Assembly (NCBI GenBank): GCA_008933995.1
Contig: WARS01000014.1
Location: 8,665,192-8,729,191, forward strand
Source of the DNA: Datnioides undecimradiatus
Taxonomy: Eukaryota; Chordata; Actinopteri; Lobotiformes; Datnioididae
Direction of reading: 5' to 3'
Length of the DNA stretch: 64,000 nt
Part shown: positions 25,240 to 37,885 of the stretch, piece after piece
How the letters are laid out: each line of letters opens with the position of its first letter
Position numbering within the stretch: the first letter of the stretch is position 1
Made by a program: the position numbers and the translations under genes
The notes under the pieces: model-generated
Database searches by the model: none
What the model was told of the DNA's origin: nothing
The model's input: the letters and a program-made list of their open reading frames with translations, nothing else

Positions 25240-25600
25240 TCTACATTGATTAAAACTAATTAGTTGAAATTGTGAATGGACGCCTCAATTAGAGTCCGAT
25301 AAGTTCCAATAACAAAGTGCAAACCATTCAATAGCAGTTTTTCCCTTTTCCTCGTGGTGAATGCCAGCAGCGAAAGCCTACAAAATAAGCAATTCAAATC
25401 TGGATTTTCTTGTTTAGAGATCAAATTACATTGTGAAATCCAATCTGAGCCTTGAACAATTTATCTGTTTGGCTGCGGTGAAACACAGCCCCGTGGGACA
25501 ACCAATTTGGCTCCGTGTAATGAGTCAAGTCCAACTGCTTATTTGTTTGAATGAGGCTTAATTTAAATGCACAATAACCACGTTCTTAAGAAGGGCATTG
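25240..25600. promoter_or_regulatory. candidate conserved non-coding block
   Basis: Non-repetitive, with evenly mixed composition and many AATTAG/TTAATTT/ACCAATTT words: actaattagttgaaattg near 25254 and gcttaatttaaatgcacaat near 25556. It has no open frames and borders low-complexity sequence. It resembles vertebrate conserved enhancers in texture. This is inference only. Confidence 0.22.
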
Positions 25601-27113
25601 CGTGTATTAGGCAGGGAGGTGGGTCTGGGGAGCTACAGAAGCAGAAAGTGAACGTTGGAATATTAAGGATTCAATGTGAGAATGTTTAATTGGTCTCAGT
25701 GATGAAAAGAGAGCTGGATTAAAGGTAGTAATGAATTTGGCTCTAGGAGGCAGGACGGCTACTGAATAAAACCCGTTACCGTGATAGCATCTAAAGATTG
25801 ATCGTGCTGCTGCAAGTGGACACATGCAGAATCACAACTGTTCAGACTTTTAAGCATCCATTTACTTAAAAGCATTGTGTTAACTCAGTCCCACCAAATA
25901 TGTTTTAATCCACAGCTTAAACTTTGCTAAAAACTACATTGCTGGGCTGTTTTAAGAAATTACTGTAATACTAATTACCATACTAGGTACTTATTTATGA
26001 CCTGTTCATCAAAAACAAAAATATTTGTCATCAAAATCATTTTTTAACTTGTCTTTACAGGCTACATAGACTGTACCTTGTATTCCAGAGTGGGACAAAT
26101 GCCACGATTTCGTTCAGTGAAAGTGGGTGAATGATGCTCAACTACTATCCATAACAGCAAACCATTTGAGAAGCAATGAGCAATGAACCTAAATGGAAAG
26201 ATTTCGAACACTGGCACCATCAGTGTTGCTGCAACGCCAAATCAGAAGTCAAGTTGAAGCCTACTCAACCTGATATTGCTGTAGCTAGATGTAGGTTTTA
26301 GGATGGCATTTTCAGGTTAATAGTAACTGCTTTAGGTGGTTTTACAGTGGAAGCCTCCTAATGTATTAAAAAAAGAAAATGTAAGTGAATGCACCTGTAG
26401 TTTCTCTTTCACTTCTCAGTTGCATTGTGCAAAATGTGCACTGAACTGCAATGAAAACATACATACAGGATTAGGACCCAACAAGTCAATCATTGTCACT
26501 AAGGACTTGAATTAGGACTGACAACAACCTGGACGTCTGCAGAAGAAAACTGGAAACATGCACATATACAGGTACTGTTCCTAGTGTGTGTGTTGCTAAG
26601 CAGACCCTTTGATTATTGGCTGAAATAGGAAAACACCACTGGATAAGGAAGGTTCAGATCATCATCATTCCCTTGGGAGTCCGGTGCCATGCGTTGAATG
26701 TTGAAAACTGCATTATTAAAAATGTCTTTTTCTATCTTGACAACAGCAACACAGTGACAAAATGTAACTGCCATGGCAGTTTAGGTAGAAATAACAAAAT
26801 ATCTTTAAGAAGAGGCAACAAAAAAAGTTAGACATTTATTATTAAAGACTTGGTGAAAATCTAGAGGAACACCTATCTGGGAAGTGGAGTCCCATGGGAG
26901 GAGATGCATGTTTTCAACAGCAAACAGGAGGGTGTCCCCGGGATTGTCTCCCTTTGTTTTGCATCTTTTCCTGCTTGCTTTCCACAGTGATTCAGTGTGT
27001 TTGGTGCAGTGTGCCTTCAGTAAAAAAATAAATAAATAAAAAATGTCACCACAACAACATAGTCTACAAGGGGTAGAAAGTTTAGAATAAGAACTTGTCT
27101 CATTATTAAGTAC
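25601..27113. other. non-coding stretch, no gene seen
   Basis: AT-rich unique sequence; a short (AAAT)n occurs near 27022-27036. No recognisable feature. The minus-strand frame of the exon candidate at 27.1-27.4 kb stays open across 26805-27113, but with intron-like composition. Confidence 0.45.
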
Positions 27114-27368
27114 CTGGCAAAGATCTGCAACCCCCGCCACCCCAATTGAAGTGGTGTTTGTCGCTGTTTCCCCTAGTGTCTCTGGTGGATTGAAAACTCC
27201 AAACAGTAGAACATTAAACCCAATGACTTTGGTGACTCTCGAGTCCCCCGAGGTCCCTGTATGTATGAGAAATGTGGTGTTTGTTAACCCAAAAGGATCT
27301 TCTGAGAGACTACCACATGACACAACAGAGTACACTGGCTCAGGGAACATTGTAGGAGCAGTTACCAT
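27114..27368 (-). CDS. candidate internal exon, 85 codons, unidentified protein
   Basis: Read on the minus strand, a good acceptor (tttgtattttcag) abuts position 27368. An uninterrupted 85-codon frame follows and ends in CAG at 27114, next to a gtactt donor. Length is 255 bases, so both junctions are phase 0. The frame starts with ATG directly at the acceptor, so it could equally be a first coding exon after a 5' untranslated exon. The peptide is rich in Thr, Val and Gly, with two Asn-Thr-Thr N-glycosylation-type triplets. I do not recognise a family. The frame stays open past the donor to 26805 (191 codons in all), which weakens the exon case because chance openness is possible. The opposite strand is also open over 27091-27372. 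Confidence 0.28.
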
Positions 27369-27380
27369 CTGAAAATACAA

Positions 27381-28890
27381 ATTATGATTACATGTCTCAG
27401 TGTGCAGATACGTTTGTTCTTCTCAGCATTGCTCCAGTTTAGGGCAAGGGCATTCATCATCCAATCCTACATGCCCCAAACCTGATATTGTACAATTGGA
27501 CACAGATTATAATCACGGGAGGAAAAGCATCACAAAAATGCCTCTCAGCGCGGCCTTACTCCAAATAACCGGAAAACAATCTTTGCTCAATCAACAGCTG
27601 AATGAAGCATCAACAAGGCAGACAGTCTACAGTATGAGCGGTATACAGAGAGCACCACAGTGGCTATAACCACCAAGCACACTCAGGCTGAAGCAGAAAG
27701 CGAGCCTGCACAGTTTTAAAGCTACCACTATGGAGGAGTGCTTGTGAATGTTCAGATAGCTTCAGATACCCAGTTTCCCTCATACCTCACTGCTGTCAGA
27801 TTGGGTGGGGGGGGGTGTACCTGATCTGTTCTGTAACTCTCCAAAACCTATAATCAGACTCTGAACCAGGGTCAGGCTAAACCAAAAAGAACTGGAGCCA
27901 AATGAAGCCTGGTTCCTGGAAGCTAGCAACCGGTGGCAGCTCCTACCTGTTGTTCAGCTTTGCACAGGCTTCATTCTTCAGCCCCTGAGGTTGCTACTTG
28001 TTGGTCAGCTATGTGGAGCAGAGTAATGAGTCAGGGTTTGACCTTTTCTCTAGCTTTATTCTTTCACTCTATACACAACTAATGTTCACAACACCATCAC
28101 TGATGTCTTTCAGGAGACACTGTCTGGAAATGTGCACCGTTACAGCTGTCTGTAAAAGATATCATGCCCCTGCTCTGTATAATAGATTATATTTCTTTTA
28201 GCTTCTTCTCATCCGTTGGCTCTCCAGTGTTAGTGTGAAGCAACAGCTACAAACACTTTTAGGTTTGTATCAGCAGTGTCATACCTTCTATCCTGCTGAA
28301 AGCGATCTGAAATAAGGCCGATATCTCAAAGTATGAGCAGGTACGTAGGTGAGAAGTTAAACTGCAAAATATAGAGACTCAGCTAGAAGCTACACAGACT
28401 CTCAGTGTTCAGAGTGTTCAGGGAGGAGCTGTCTCTTGAGCCACCAGCACTCTCAGACAGCACATACGTTTGAAGGTAGAAGTCACCAATAGAGAGCATT
28501 TTAGCTAGATGCATCAGGCCATGGACCTGTTGTCTGCTCATCACTGTGTGTGTGTGTTCAGTTTGGATAACGTAGCATGCCTGCCGACTGGGGCCTCAGA
28601 CCCAGGTACAGCTGCAGCCCTGATGCTCTGACAATGATGGAGATGAGAACTCTGCGACCCAGCCTCTCACAGAGCGACATGCTGGGAGGCCGCTGTCGCC
28701 ATGCAAAAAAAAACCAAAACAAAATACAAAATGTTAAATACATTGCACATTGTTGTTTTTATTTCTCCGTATGCATTTCCTGAGTTATTTTTTCTAAAAG
28801 AACAAATAAATTATTTAGCTTTTTACCTTCAACGTAATCTGACGACTGAATAAACTTCAAGGTGACCAATTTTCCATGCCACATTGAAAT
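27381..28890. other. non-coding stretch with G10 run
   Basis: There is no gene. A G10 run lies at 27806-27815. The segment 27900-27990 contains two related phrases (tacctgttgttcagc and ctacttgttggtcagc), a weak imperfect duplication. Confidence 0.5.
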
Positions 28891-28902
28891 AATGAAGGTA
28901 AT

Positions 28903-29180
28903 ATGAATCAGAATCAGCTTTATTTCGCCAAGTATGCTCACACATACAAGGAATTTGTATGTAAATCCCATTGCTCTCTGTACAATAACAAGACTATTAT
29001 TTACACACAAGACTATTATTTATGTACACCATTAATAAGAAATATAAAAAAAGGTATATACATTAATAGTTTACCAGGAGTATTTTGGTTTAAACAGTGC
29101 AAATAGTAGGAATAAATACATACCAATCTATACATTCAACAATATGTAACAAATTATAATATATATAAACAATAATGTGC
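28903..29180 (-). mobile_element. LINE-like 3' untranslated end with TGATTC tail
   Basis: The plus-strand start gaatcagaatcagctttatt, followed by cgccaagtatgctcacacat and acaaggaatttgta, is the reverse complement of a familiar teleost LINE 3' end that finishes in (TGATTC)n. The retroposon therefore runs on the minus strand with its 3' tail at about 28905. The interior is AT-rich with repeated aagactattatttac units (28990-29025) and no open frame. It is probably a 5'-truncated copy. The left edge is firm and the right edge approximate. Clade is not assigned. Confidence 0.6.
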
Positions 29181-29789
29181 AATGTCTTCAACTGTTTTTG
29201 TGTGTTTGATATATTTTTTTATTATTTTGGCCTGTAGAATCTCAAAAAGACACAAAAACTTTAATACAGTTTAATACATGTTTGATACTTTTACTGTATT
29301 GATTGACTGTATAATTTAAAAAAAAAATGTTTTCTGCTTAATTTTACTGTTGCACAGATACTTCCAGACATAATAAACTCACTCCATCATTATCAGTTAA
29401 AGTCAAGGATACAGCTGTTACGCTTTTCATTTCATTTTGACACAGGAGATAACAATGTGTGCGTTGAATTACACTTCATTTCACTGTTTGATTTGTTTCA
29501 TTTGGACACTTTAACTCGTCCACAGTCGCACAGACTGCAGTGAGAGATACAAAGTTGGGCATGTGAACTCCACGTGCAATAAACCTCCGAAGCGCTTAGT
29601 GGTGGAGGAAGTAACGCAGAGCTCCACCTACATCGTGCAATCTGTTTTATTTCCCTGAGAGAGTTCTGATTGAAATGAATGACCTTTGACTCGCGAGGCC
29701 TTGCAAATTGCTCCATCCTGCAAGGCAAACTCTGTGCAGCTGGAGGCAGAACCTTATCTGTGGTGAAAGCCCTTAGAAAACTACAGCAA
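29181..29789. other. non-coding stretch, no gene seen
   Basis: AT-rich sequence with T/A runs. No exon or RNA was recognised. Confidence 0.5.
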
Positions 29790-29945
29790 TCCATCAAAAC
29801 AGAGAGAGAGAGAGGGAGAGATGGAGTGGGGGCAGTGGGGGGGCAGGAGAGACAGTATTTTAAGAAGAGAGCGAGTGTTGGAGAAAAGGAGGGGACGAAA
29901 GGCAGAAGATGAAAGCTCCAGACATTAAGAGCGAGGGAGAAGGTG
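29790..29945. repeat. purine-rich tract
   Basis: The plus strand is dominated by A/G (gagagagagagagggagaga, then ggggcagtgggggggcagga). It is followed about 100 bases later by pyrimidine-rich sequence with a (CATC)n run at 30048-30064, giving opposed strand asymmetry. Confidence 0.7.
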
Positions 29946-30047
29946 GCAGACGGCATGGCCTGCTATGACTAATACTCGCTGGAGCTGTGACATTCTGCAA
30001 GGTGCACCAACCCGCTCCTCGTCTGCCTCCTCCCCACCCTCATCTGC

Positions 30048-30064
30048 CCATCCATCCATCCATC
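30048..30064. repeat. (CATC)4 microsatellite
   Basis: Four tandem CATC units within a pyrimidine-rich stretch that extends to about 30210. Confidence 0.85.
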
Positions 30065-30210
30065 TATTGCGTCTTCCCATGACACGTTTCTGTCCAAGCT
30101 TTGACACTCAAGCACTCAATTCTCCACCCTCCCTGTCACCCGTTTATCCATCCAAATCACCGCCCCTCCCCGTCGACTTTATTCCGCTGCCCAGCGTTCC
30201 CTCATGTCCT

Positions 30211-31799
30211 GCGAGGAAGCACCGGTGAACACAGTGTGGCGTGTGGGAAAAGGTGAAGCAAAGTCCATCTGTCTCCTCCTCTAATCACCACCCGGCCATC
30301 TCTCACTCCCACGAGAGTACGCTGTTTGTTATTCAAGTGTCAAGTCAAGAACCACATGTGTGTGTTCCCCTGTCTGTGTGTGTGTGCGATGAGGAGAAGG
30401 CCAAGATATAGGTTGAAACACAGACGGAGGATGGTACAGTCCCAGAAATGGCTGAGACCGAGACTTGAGCACGGAGGGATGAAGGGGAAGTGAAAGAAGA
30501 AAGGGGGGGAAGGGTGAGGACTGTGGACATGATGGACAACCAGAGGGACAAGTGGAGGGGTATTACATCTTGTTCAGCCGTACTGCAGTGAGTTTTAGTA
30601 CTTTAATCGCAGGGCGACAGTGCCCTCATGTGTCGTAGAGTGGTTTAGCATGTTTCCTTTTTTTCCCTACAGGAGGTGAAAGGAGTACCTGCACTGTCCT
30701 GTGCTGGGGTGGCAAGTTGGACATGTGGGGAAGGTTTCCAACCAGAGAGGAGGTGTTTCCCGAATGGGATTTGATGCTTCAATGCCCCTGCCAGGTTTCA
30801 CGACCAAGGTTTAAATTAGCACCTGCGCATGTAGCACTGACTGAATTTGCTCGACAAACCAAAGGAGCTTTGGTTAATAAATTAATACAATTGAAACAAA
30901 CTGTGATAATCCACAAAAGACTGCATGAGTCCACTTGTTTCACTCTGACACTTTAAGGGGAGGCACAGTAAAACGTTGTGGCGTTGTGTGGTAGGACTCT
31001 GCAGACAGCAGCTGAGACACAAGCCAAAGAGGGCAGAGGTCCTCAACAGTTGCATTAATCAGAAGTGGAGGAAAACAGACAATGGAGCCTCCTGTGATTG
31101 GTTAGTTTATGAACTTGAGCCACATAAGAGTGCGAATAAAACCTCATTTTACACCTTGACAGAAGGCTCAACTCCATCCACAGCAGTTCATTTCATAGCT
31201 TTTTACATCGGTCCTTCTGCTGCTACACCAAACTAGGGACGTGCCGACTGCCATCAACTGCACAGTACACTGACTATGGAGAAGATCCTCAAACAACCAG
31301 ACCTTTAAAATCTTTTAAATACATTGATATTTGTCTAACATCCCCAAATACCTCAGGTCAGAGCTGTTACTTATGTCATCCAGAGCTACAACTTTATTGT
31401 ATTGTATATCTATATTGTTAAAGATACAATAATAAAAGTATGATCAATTTATTTTTAGAACTAGGAAATAACGTCACATACAACTAGAAAGTAATGTGAC
31501 GTTGCACATTTCCATAATTTACTTGCCCTGTCCAACAGTGTTGAAGATGTCTTTAAATTCCCCACACCTGCTCCTCATATCATTGTATTTATAGATCTCT
31601 ATATATATTTATTTTATATGTCACATGTAGAAACAGAAAAGCGGTCAGCAGGTGACGCCTGGATGCAGGCAACCTTTAACAAGCCAGTGAAGAAATCAAA
31701 CAGTGTACTGTTACACAAAATATGCAGTATGCTTCATATTCATAATATGCTTTACTGTATCTGTCCCATAAACACAAACAACAACACCACAGTTACTGT
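30211..31799. other. non-coding stretch, no gene seen
   Basis: It includes an A/G-rich patch at 30440-30565 and (TA)-rich sequence near 31590-31620. No credible exon was found. Confidence 0.5.
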
Positions 31800-32095
31800 A
31801 ACTGCATGGCGTTATGGCCGACTGTGCTCAGCGATCCACCGTTAGCTGCCGGGGTCATGTTTGCTAAGCTAACCTGGACACAGCGGGGAGTCGCGCTGCA
31901 GTTTACAGCTGAGGCATCCTGCTTTGAGTGAAATGGAAGTTGCCCGGCGCTTCTACGGAAATCAGAAGAGATGATGACATGAGACGGAGTCGGGCTTGTC
32001 TGATTCAGCTCAGCGGGTGAAGCAAATGATTGAACCGATTGATCACATGCGTCAGATTGTTTGTGCAAATTGGGGAATGTAGCGACAAACAGCTC
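31800..32095. other. CpG-retaining, GC-richer patch
   Basis: This segment is visibly richer in G, C and CpG than its flanks (gttagctgccggggtcatgt, cagcggggagtcgcgctgca, gttgcccggcgcttctacgg). A 91-codon frame is open on the minus strand without a recognisable domain. It may be a comparatively young repeat insertion, an unmethylated regulatory site or an exon of an unknown transcript. No TATA or splice signal settles it. Confidence 0.3.
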
Positions 32096-32477
32096 AATCA
32101 GTCACAATCAGAGGCTAAGGTGAGGGAAAACTCACAGGCCTATATAGCCTGTACATAGGGGAGGGGCCGCAGTGCTTACCACCTAGTTCAGCATCAACAT
32201 GAAGCATAGTGCTGCAAGCTAATCTTCATTTTCAGCTTGACTAGCACAAAAATGAAGTGTGGTTCCAGCCCTGCGCCATCCTGTCACTGTGACTGTAAAT
32301 TTACATGGATAATCATCATTCTTTGGTCTTTGTCAGTGACACAAAATGGAGCCAGGCAGGGAAAAACAACATTACCTGCTTTTACTTGCAACACTGAATG
32401 TGACACAAACCCTTTAAGACCCTTTGGAGAACAGGAAACAATAATGTCAACCATTTAGACACCAAATGATGTTAAAA

Positions 32478-32712
32478 CTAACATTTTTAGGACTTGTAGT
32501 GACCTTTAGTGTTAAAAAAAAAACAGAATGCAGATTTTGGTGGCATCTAGCAGATTGTAGATTGTAGACTTCACTCACCCACCTCTTCCAAATAATAAGG
32601 AACCTACACAGCAAACACCAAAGGTTCTTTCTAGAGCCAGTGTTTGGACTGTCCATTCTGGGACACTGTAGAAAGGTGACTGTGCAACATGGCAGACTAT
32701 GCGAATGAAGTG
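32478..32712 (+). mobile_element. dispersed percomorph repeat copy
   Basis: Three phrases occur in an order I remember from a common fish repeat: gatttggtggcatct-type sequence (here gattttggtggcatctagca, 32535-32554), then cttcactcacccacctcttc, then ctagagccagtgtttggact followed by gtccattctgggacactgta and gcaacatggcagac. There is no coding content. The family name is not known to me. Confidence 0.5.
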
Positions 32713-34789
32713 TACCCTAGATAACAGTGAGCTCCAGAAGTCTTTGCCACGATTCAGCAAAATGTCAATAAGAATGCACCATTGCAGGGTTGATCTTACA
32801 GGCGTGTATCTCCAACAACAGGTCCCAACAACTCAAATCATCAACAACCAGATTCAGTCCTCCAAGCACAATAACCAAGGCCTCTCTCCACCCACCACTA
32901 CACCTGTGTTCCATGTATCCAGGTTAAATGCAGCAAGGAAATCAAAAGGCCTCAAACAGGCCCAAGAAGAACACAAGAGAAGCACAACAGGAAGCTCTGT
33001 GCCCACATTAGCTAGCATTAGCTATCAGACAACACATTTAGAGATCTCAACAATCATACCTGTCCCACCAGTTTGCCTTGAATCCTTGAAGATCCTCATA
33101 AAAGTAGAATCTCCATACATTGACCACCAATGAATGAAAGTTCCTCATAAAACGTTTGACGAACCTCCCTGAACACCTTAGGCCTCCAGCTGGACTTGTA
33201 CCTGGTGCAGAGGGGTTGGTCCAATACAGGCCAAATTACAGACTTCTTCTGTTGGACTTAATTGAACCCATTGTGGTATTGATCTCTTAGGCTGCCCCCT
33301 TCTGTTTGTACAACAACATGGGCTTCAAATACAAAGACAGATTGGAGGTTGGTCACTGGGCTCAGGCTGAGTAGCACCACATTTTTGAGTTGGACACAAA
33401 ACATATGATGGGCTCGTCATTACATTACATAAAGACTCAAAAGTGATGTATATACATCATATTGTAATGGAATTTAATGCAAATATTCTGTAATATTATC
33501 AAAGTTAATAGAAAATAAGTTTTTAGACATGTCTCCAGGGCATTCTGGTGGAGATTCAGGTTGGTGTTCATAATATTATTTCATTTTGTTGGTAGGTTTA
33601 TATGAATGATTGTTGACATGGTGGTGGTTTCAAAGTGAAGTCATTTTATGAGCATCTTCTGTGTCTTCATGTAAAGGCATTCTTTAGGAATTTTTATTAT
33701 GTTGTTTTTAGCTGAAAAAATCTGTTTCTATGACACTCTGTGGTGATAGAAGCTGTTTACATAGGTATGAATGTTGAGGTAGAGCTTGACCAGTGGTTAC
33801 ATTATTTTAACTGGGGTCCCAAATAAGATAAAAATAAGGGTGTAATGGAAACCCATCTATAAAATTCACCATAGTCTTTGAAAAATGGCTAAATTATCTT
33901 ATTCTTTGTGTTCATGTTCAAAGTTTTTTGACAAATTAGTAGTGGTGTACTGTGTTTGGCTTAGAGCAGTGCCAGGCTTTTGGTGCTGAGCCTTATTAAC
34001 TGTAATACTTCCCACTGGTGGATACCCACGTTCACAACTGTGAAGTTTTAAAATGATGCATCTCCTGATTTAGCTGCACTATAATGCATGATAAATACAT
34101 ATGAACATGGCCTAACCATGTCAACATCTGCGTGATGTTTCAACTAAACTTACATCCAGAATGTTCGCAGCTCACTGCATTTCTACACATATTCTGCACA
34201 AACTAATGGAAGCTGTGGTGATATTAATCACAGTCACAGAACTTCATAACCAATATGATTATGACTTTTGATTACATTGACACAAAAGGGATCAGGGTGT
34301 ACTGCCTTATCTGACCACAGGGTGGCATCAAAGAGTCTACAGTTTATGGTTTGCAGTGTAAATCATACAGAATGTATGAAAAATATGCATGAGCACAAAA
34401 CGAATAGAAAGCAAAGGAAACAAGATCAGAGCAACTACATCTGATAAGTTGTGATGCTCTGGCGGCTGAATGTAACAGTCATTAAAGGGAATTTATGGAG
34501 AGGCTGTTCTGTGCAGGGAGGCGCAGTGTGAAGAGAGCTTTTTGTGAAATTGTTATTATTTATTTATTTATGCTATTATTTCATAGTCAAGCTGAAAAGA
34601 GATACAAAAGAGAGACAACATGCAGCGAGGAGCTTCAAGGAAATTTTGCTTTGATGTGAGAATCTTGATGTGAGGTTCTTCTATGTTGTATCTGGACAAA
34701 ACAGTGTTGAAATATATATATTTTATAGTAATTTCATTTCCCCCCCACCCGCAATATGTTTCTCCCTCCCTCTGATCCACAGAGAAAGG
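32713..34789. other. non-coding stretch, no gene seen
   Basis: It includes a perfect 16-base palindrome at 33444-33459 (half-site tgatgtat) and (ATTT)n near 34555-34570. The plus-strand open frame 32699-33133 (144 codons, Gln/Asn/Thr-rich) has no domain and begins inside a repeat, so I do not call it. Confidence 0.5.
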
Positions 34790-35340
34790 CTGAGCTGTAT
34801 TATGATGTATTATTTGGCGGTCTGCTGAGTGAGTGGGTGGACCCCCAGCTGTTACTGGGCACTGTGTTATTGCAGCTGGACGTCGGGGCTAGTTAACCTC
34901 CAGCTCCGCACGCTGTGCTGTGGCTGGCTGTCGCAGGTGACTGACACAGACTGAGATTATGACCGCAACCATGTCTGTGCTTTATGGTTATGATCATGGC
35001 TGCGGCAGATTAGCTTTTAATGAGTGCGACACTGACAACATGTGGGGGTTATGTTTGGAGTGGATTGACATGGTTGCGCTGGCTGAGTGTTGTATTGAGG
35101 TGGCTGTACTTCCTCTGGTGCAACACATCTGTCAGGTCTTCCTCCTCTGTGCACCTGCTGTGGTCCACTCTGCAAATACAGTCGCACCTCCATTCAGCTC
35201 CGATGAACCAATCAGTACTGAATCTGATCTCCATGATGGGAATGTCACACAGAGATGTATCTGCGCTGATAGGTTTAATAAGCATTTAACTCATTTGCAT
35301 TTATATGTGAATGTTTGCTAGCCAGTGTTATAATAGGAGC
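34790..35340. promoter_or_regulatory. candidate conserved or regulatory block
   Basis: Repeat-free and GC-richer than its surroundings, with E-box-like CAGCTG words (near 34848 and 34875) and TF-like words such as ttatgatcatggctgcgg and agcttttaatgagtgcgaca. It directly follows an AT/C-rich low-complexity strip. All three plus/minus frames are partly open but none has a domain. Texture-based inference. Confidence 0.18.
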
Positions 35341-35984
35341 AGTAAGATGCTGTAGCCATGTCCATAGCCACAGCTCCATCCTGCACAGCCAGGCGGCTGC
35401 TGCTGTGTTCTCAGCCAATGGCTGCTGGAGAATAAGTGTATCGTGTAAAGTGTCACATCATCTCTGCTCTCTGTAGACTCTGCAGAGCGTTTCCTTAAAC
35501 TGCTGCACTCTCTGTTCCTATGGAGCTGTTGTTATGGAAAACACATTACAAGGTAGAAGTGGTGCAGAGATCCCACAGCGGTCCTTAGGGACTCTGACAG
35601 TAGAGCAGAAACAATGTTTTTCATCTAAACCTTCACATTCCACCATCTCTGTTCACTCCTTTTTAAGCTTTACTGTCTCCCACCTTCTCTCTCTTCTTCA
35701 CTATTCTCTCCCTATGTCTTTAAATACTGTTCATTTGAATGACAGGACAGGAGTCTCTTTTTGTTTTGCTCTCTGCTGCCACCCCCTGGTATAACTAGAC
35801 GATTACAGCTCACACAGATCTCTAAGCTTTGTTCAACCCAAACAAAGCTGAATGTTAAATAAAGAAAAATCTGATGCAGCTGCATCAAAATTTATCTTAT
35901 TCCTTTTATAATTAAACATCTCAGCCTCATTTTACTTATTCTTTTTTTTATGTGAACAGCAAAAAGTCCTGCAAAACCCTGCTC
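35341..35984. other. non-coding stretch, no gene seen
   Basis: A pyrimidine-rich strip occupies about 35640-35720. Nothing else is recognised. Confidence 0.5.
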
Positions 35985-36125
35985 CCATGTGAAGCTGGAG
36001 TCACTGCCGCCGCTGGGGGTCCGCTGTGGACGACTGCGCCGACCAGCAGTGGCTCCTGTGCACCTGTGCAACAGGAGGTGAGACGCAGAAAGGTGCTGGA
36101 GTAACGATGTGACGGAGCTGCGCTG
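35985..36125. other. GC-rich patch
   Basis: A local GC- and CpG-rich island of about 140 bases (cactgccgccgctgggggtc, then cgctgtggacgactgcgccg). It is open on the minus strand as part of a 116-codon frame without a recognised domain. No paired splice sites persuaded me. Confidence 0.3.
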
Positions 36126-36860
36126 TGTATCCTCAGCTTGTGCTCTGGGTGAATTCACTGCCCACTTTATAACCTCAGGTTGTGACTTTGAGTTTAAACA
36201 AATTGTTCCTATTCCACGAAGCCCACTCCCACTGCTCAGCACGCATCATTAGGACTCTGAGGACTGTGTGGGCTTGCACAGACTGTGTTTGATTAACATC
36301 TCCCACCCTGCCATCTGTTTTGGTGCACCTGTCAGCCTACAGTATGGATTTGTTCTTGCTGCTTCTTGGTTCATGAACTGTAGTAACCTCATGCAGTCCT
36401 ACATAGCTCCGCCCACCGACTATATCAGCGGTGTAATCAACCAAACATAAAAACACCTGTGTTGGTATTACACATAAAACAATTAAGATAGTCGACAGAA
36501 CGACCACCACAGCAGAGAAACCACAGGGGTAAATGCCAGAGTCAGCGATGGCTTCATTCCATTTAGCTGCTTCAGCTTCAGGGTCGTGCTGCTGTGATGT
36601 CGGATCACCGTCACACTGGACTGGAGTGTGAAACCCAGCGAAACACAGCAAGTTAAATCTTATTATCTCAGTAACTATGGCTAACTATGTCCTTTAACTC
36701 ATGTCAATCCTCAAGTACAATACTTAAAATAAATGGACTTAGTTACTGTGTTTGACCACAGAGTGGCAGTAGAGGTTTGTCAATGTCTCCTGAGCAGCAG
36801 GTACAACTATAAAACCATCTGTAATACAATTTTTGCAGCATTGCAGTCTAACCTCTCTCT

Positions 36861-36893
36861 CACACACACGCACGCACACACACACACACACAC
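36861..36893. repeat. (CA)n microsatellite, slightly interrupted
   Basis: CA array with two CG interruptions near its left end. A pyrimidine-rich tract follows at 36894-37030 (tctccctcctcctctctatc). Confidence 0.93.
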
Positions 36894-37128
36894 TTCACGT
36901 CTTCCTCTTTATCATCTGCTTTTCCTTTGTAACTGTCTCCCTCCTCCTCTCTATCTCCTCCCTTTCTCTATTTCTTACTTCCTCTCTTTCTCTTTGCTTT
37001 TCTCGCTCTCACAGTCCCCCACCCTCTGTCTCTGCAGCAGTACGTGATGTTGCACAAATCCATCAGGTCACAAGTATGGGTATGGTAAAGTGTATGCGGT
37101 AATCTGTGCATGTAGCCGGTCTGAGATG

Positions 37129-37163
37129 GTGTGTGCGTGTGTGTGCATGTGTGTGTTTGTTTG
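37129..37163. repeat. imperfect (GT)n microsatellite
   Basis: GT array interrupted by gc and ca steps. Confidence 0.85.
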
Positions 37164-37314
37164 CACTCTCTTCCTGCTGCAGTGTCCCGGTGTCATACAT
37201 CACCTCCAGCCGGGCTCGCTGCCATATCCAAAGTCTATATTCTATTAAATAAACAGTCAGTGCAACACTTAGCAGCATACTGTACACAGTGTGCGCAGTG
37301 TGGTGTCTACATAC

Positions 37315-37316
37315 TG

Positions 37317-37357
<41 letters not shown>
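37315..37357. repeat. (TG)21 microsatellite
   Basis: A long TG array with a single GC step near its left end; the longest dinucleotide array in the window. Probably highly polymorphic. Confidence 0.95.
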
Positions 37358-37358
<1 letters not shown>

Positions 37359-37686
37359 TCTCCACTAATTGTACAGCATACCCAGCTCTGCCTATAGCCA
37401 CAGATTATGCCTGTATCCATTTACAATGAGCAGCTGTCACTGAAGACCCTTCACGTGTTTCATGTGCGTTAGGAAGCAGCCCGACTTATAACAACGCTCC
37501 ATGGACAGGTGTTATGCTATGTTACACACGTGTGCGGCTTCATATGGCCGAAGAAACAATAAGACAGAGTGAGAGGATCCAGGTACAAACGTGCTGGAAA
37601 AGTCAAGAGTTCATTTCAAAATGTAATATTGCAAAACATGAAGCAATACGTGTTTCTGGTGCGGCTGTGCTCCACCTGTCTCCAGA

Positions 37687-37706
37687 GACACACACACACA
37701 CACACA
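37687..37706. repeat. (CA)n microsatellite
   Basis: About nine CA units. A and T homopolymer runs follow at 37739-37750 and 37795-37830. Confidence 0.9.
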
Positions 37707-37855
37707 AACAGGGTTACTGAAGTGTGTGTTGCATTGCGAAAAAAAAAATACTAAATATAATATTCCTGTGATTTTGGTCAAATATTTTGGTCATAAAAAA
37801 AAGTTTTTTTTGTTTGTTTGTTTTTTTACTTTGGCTGAAGATTTTTGGATTAAAA

Positions 37856-37885
37856 AAACAAACAACAATAACAACAACAAACCCC
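37856..37885. repeat. A-rich AAC/AAT microsatellite
   Basis: Imperfect aaacaaacaacaataacaac repeats following T-runs at 37803-37826. The T-rich and A-rich arms could pair. Confidence 0.7.

Noticed and set aside
32699-33133. 144-codon Gln/Asn/Thr-rich plus-strand frame
   Set aside because: It begins inside a dispersed repeat, has no splice or start support and no recognisable family.
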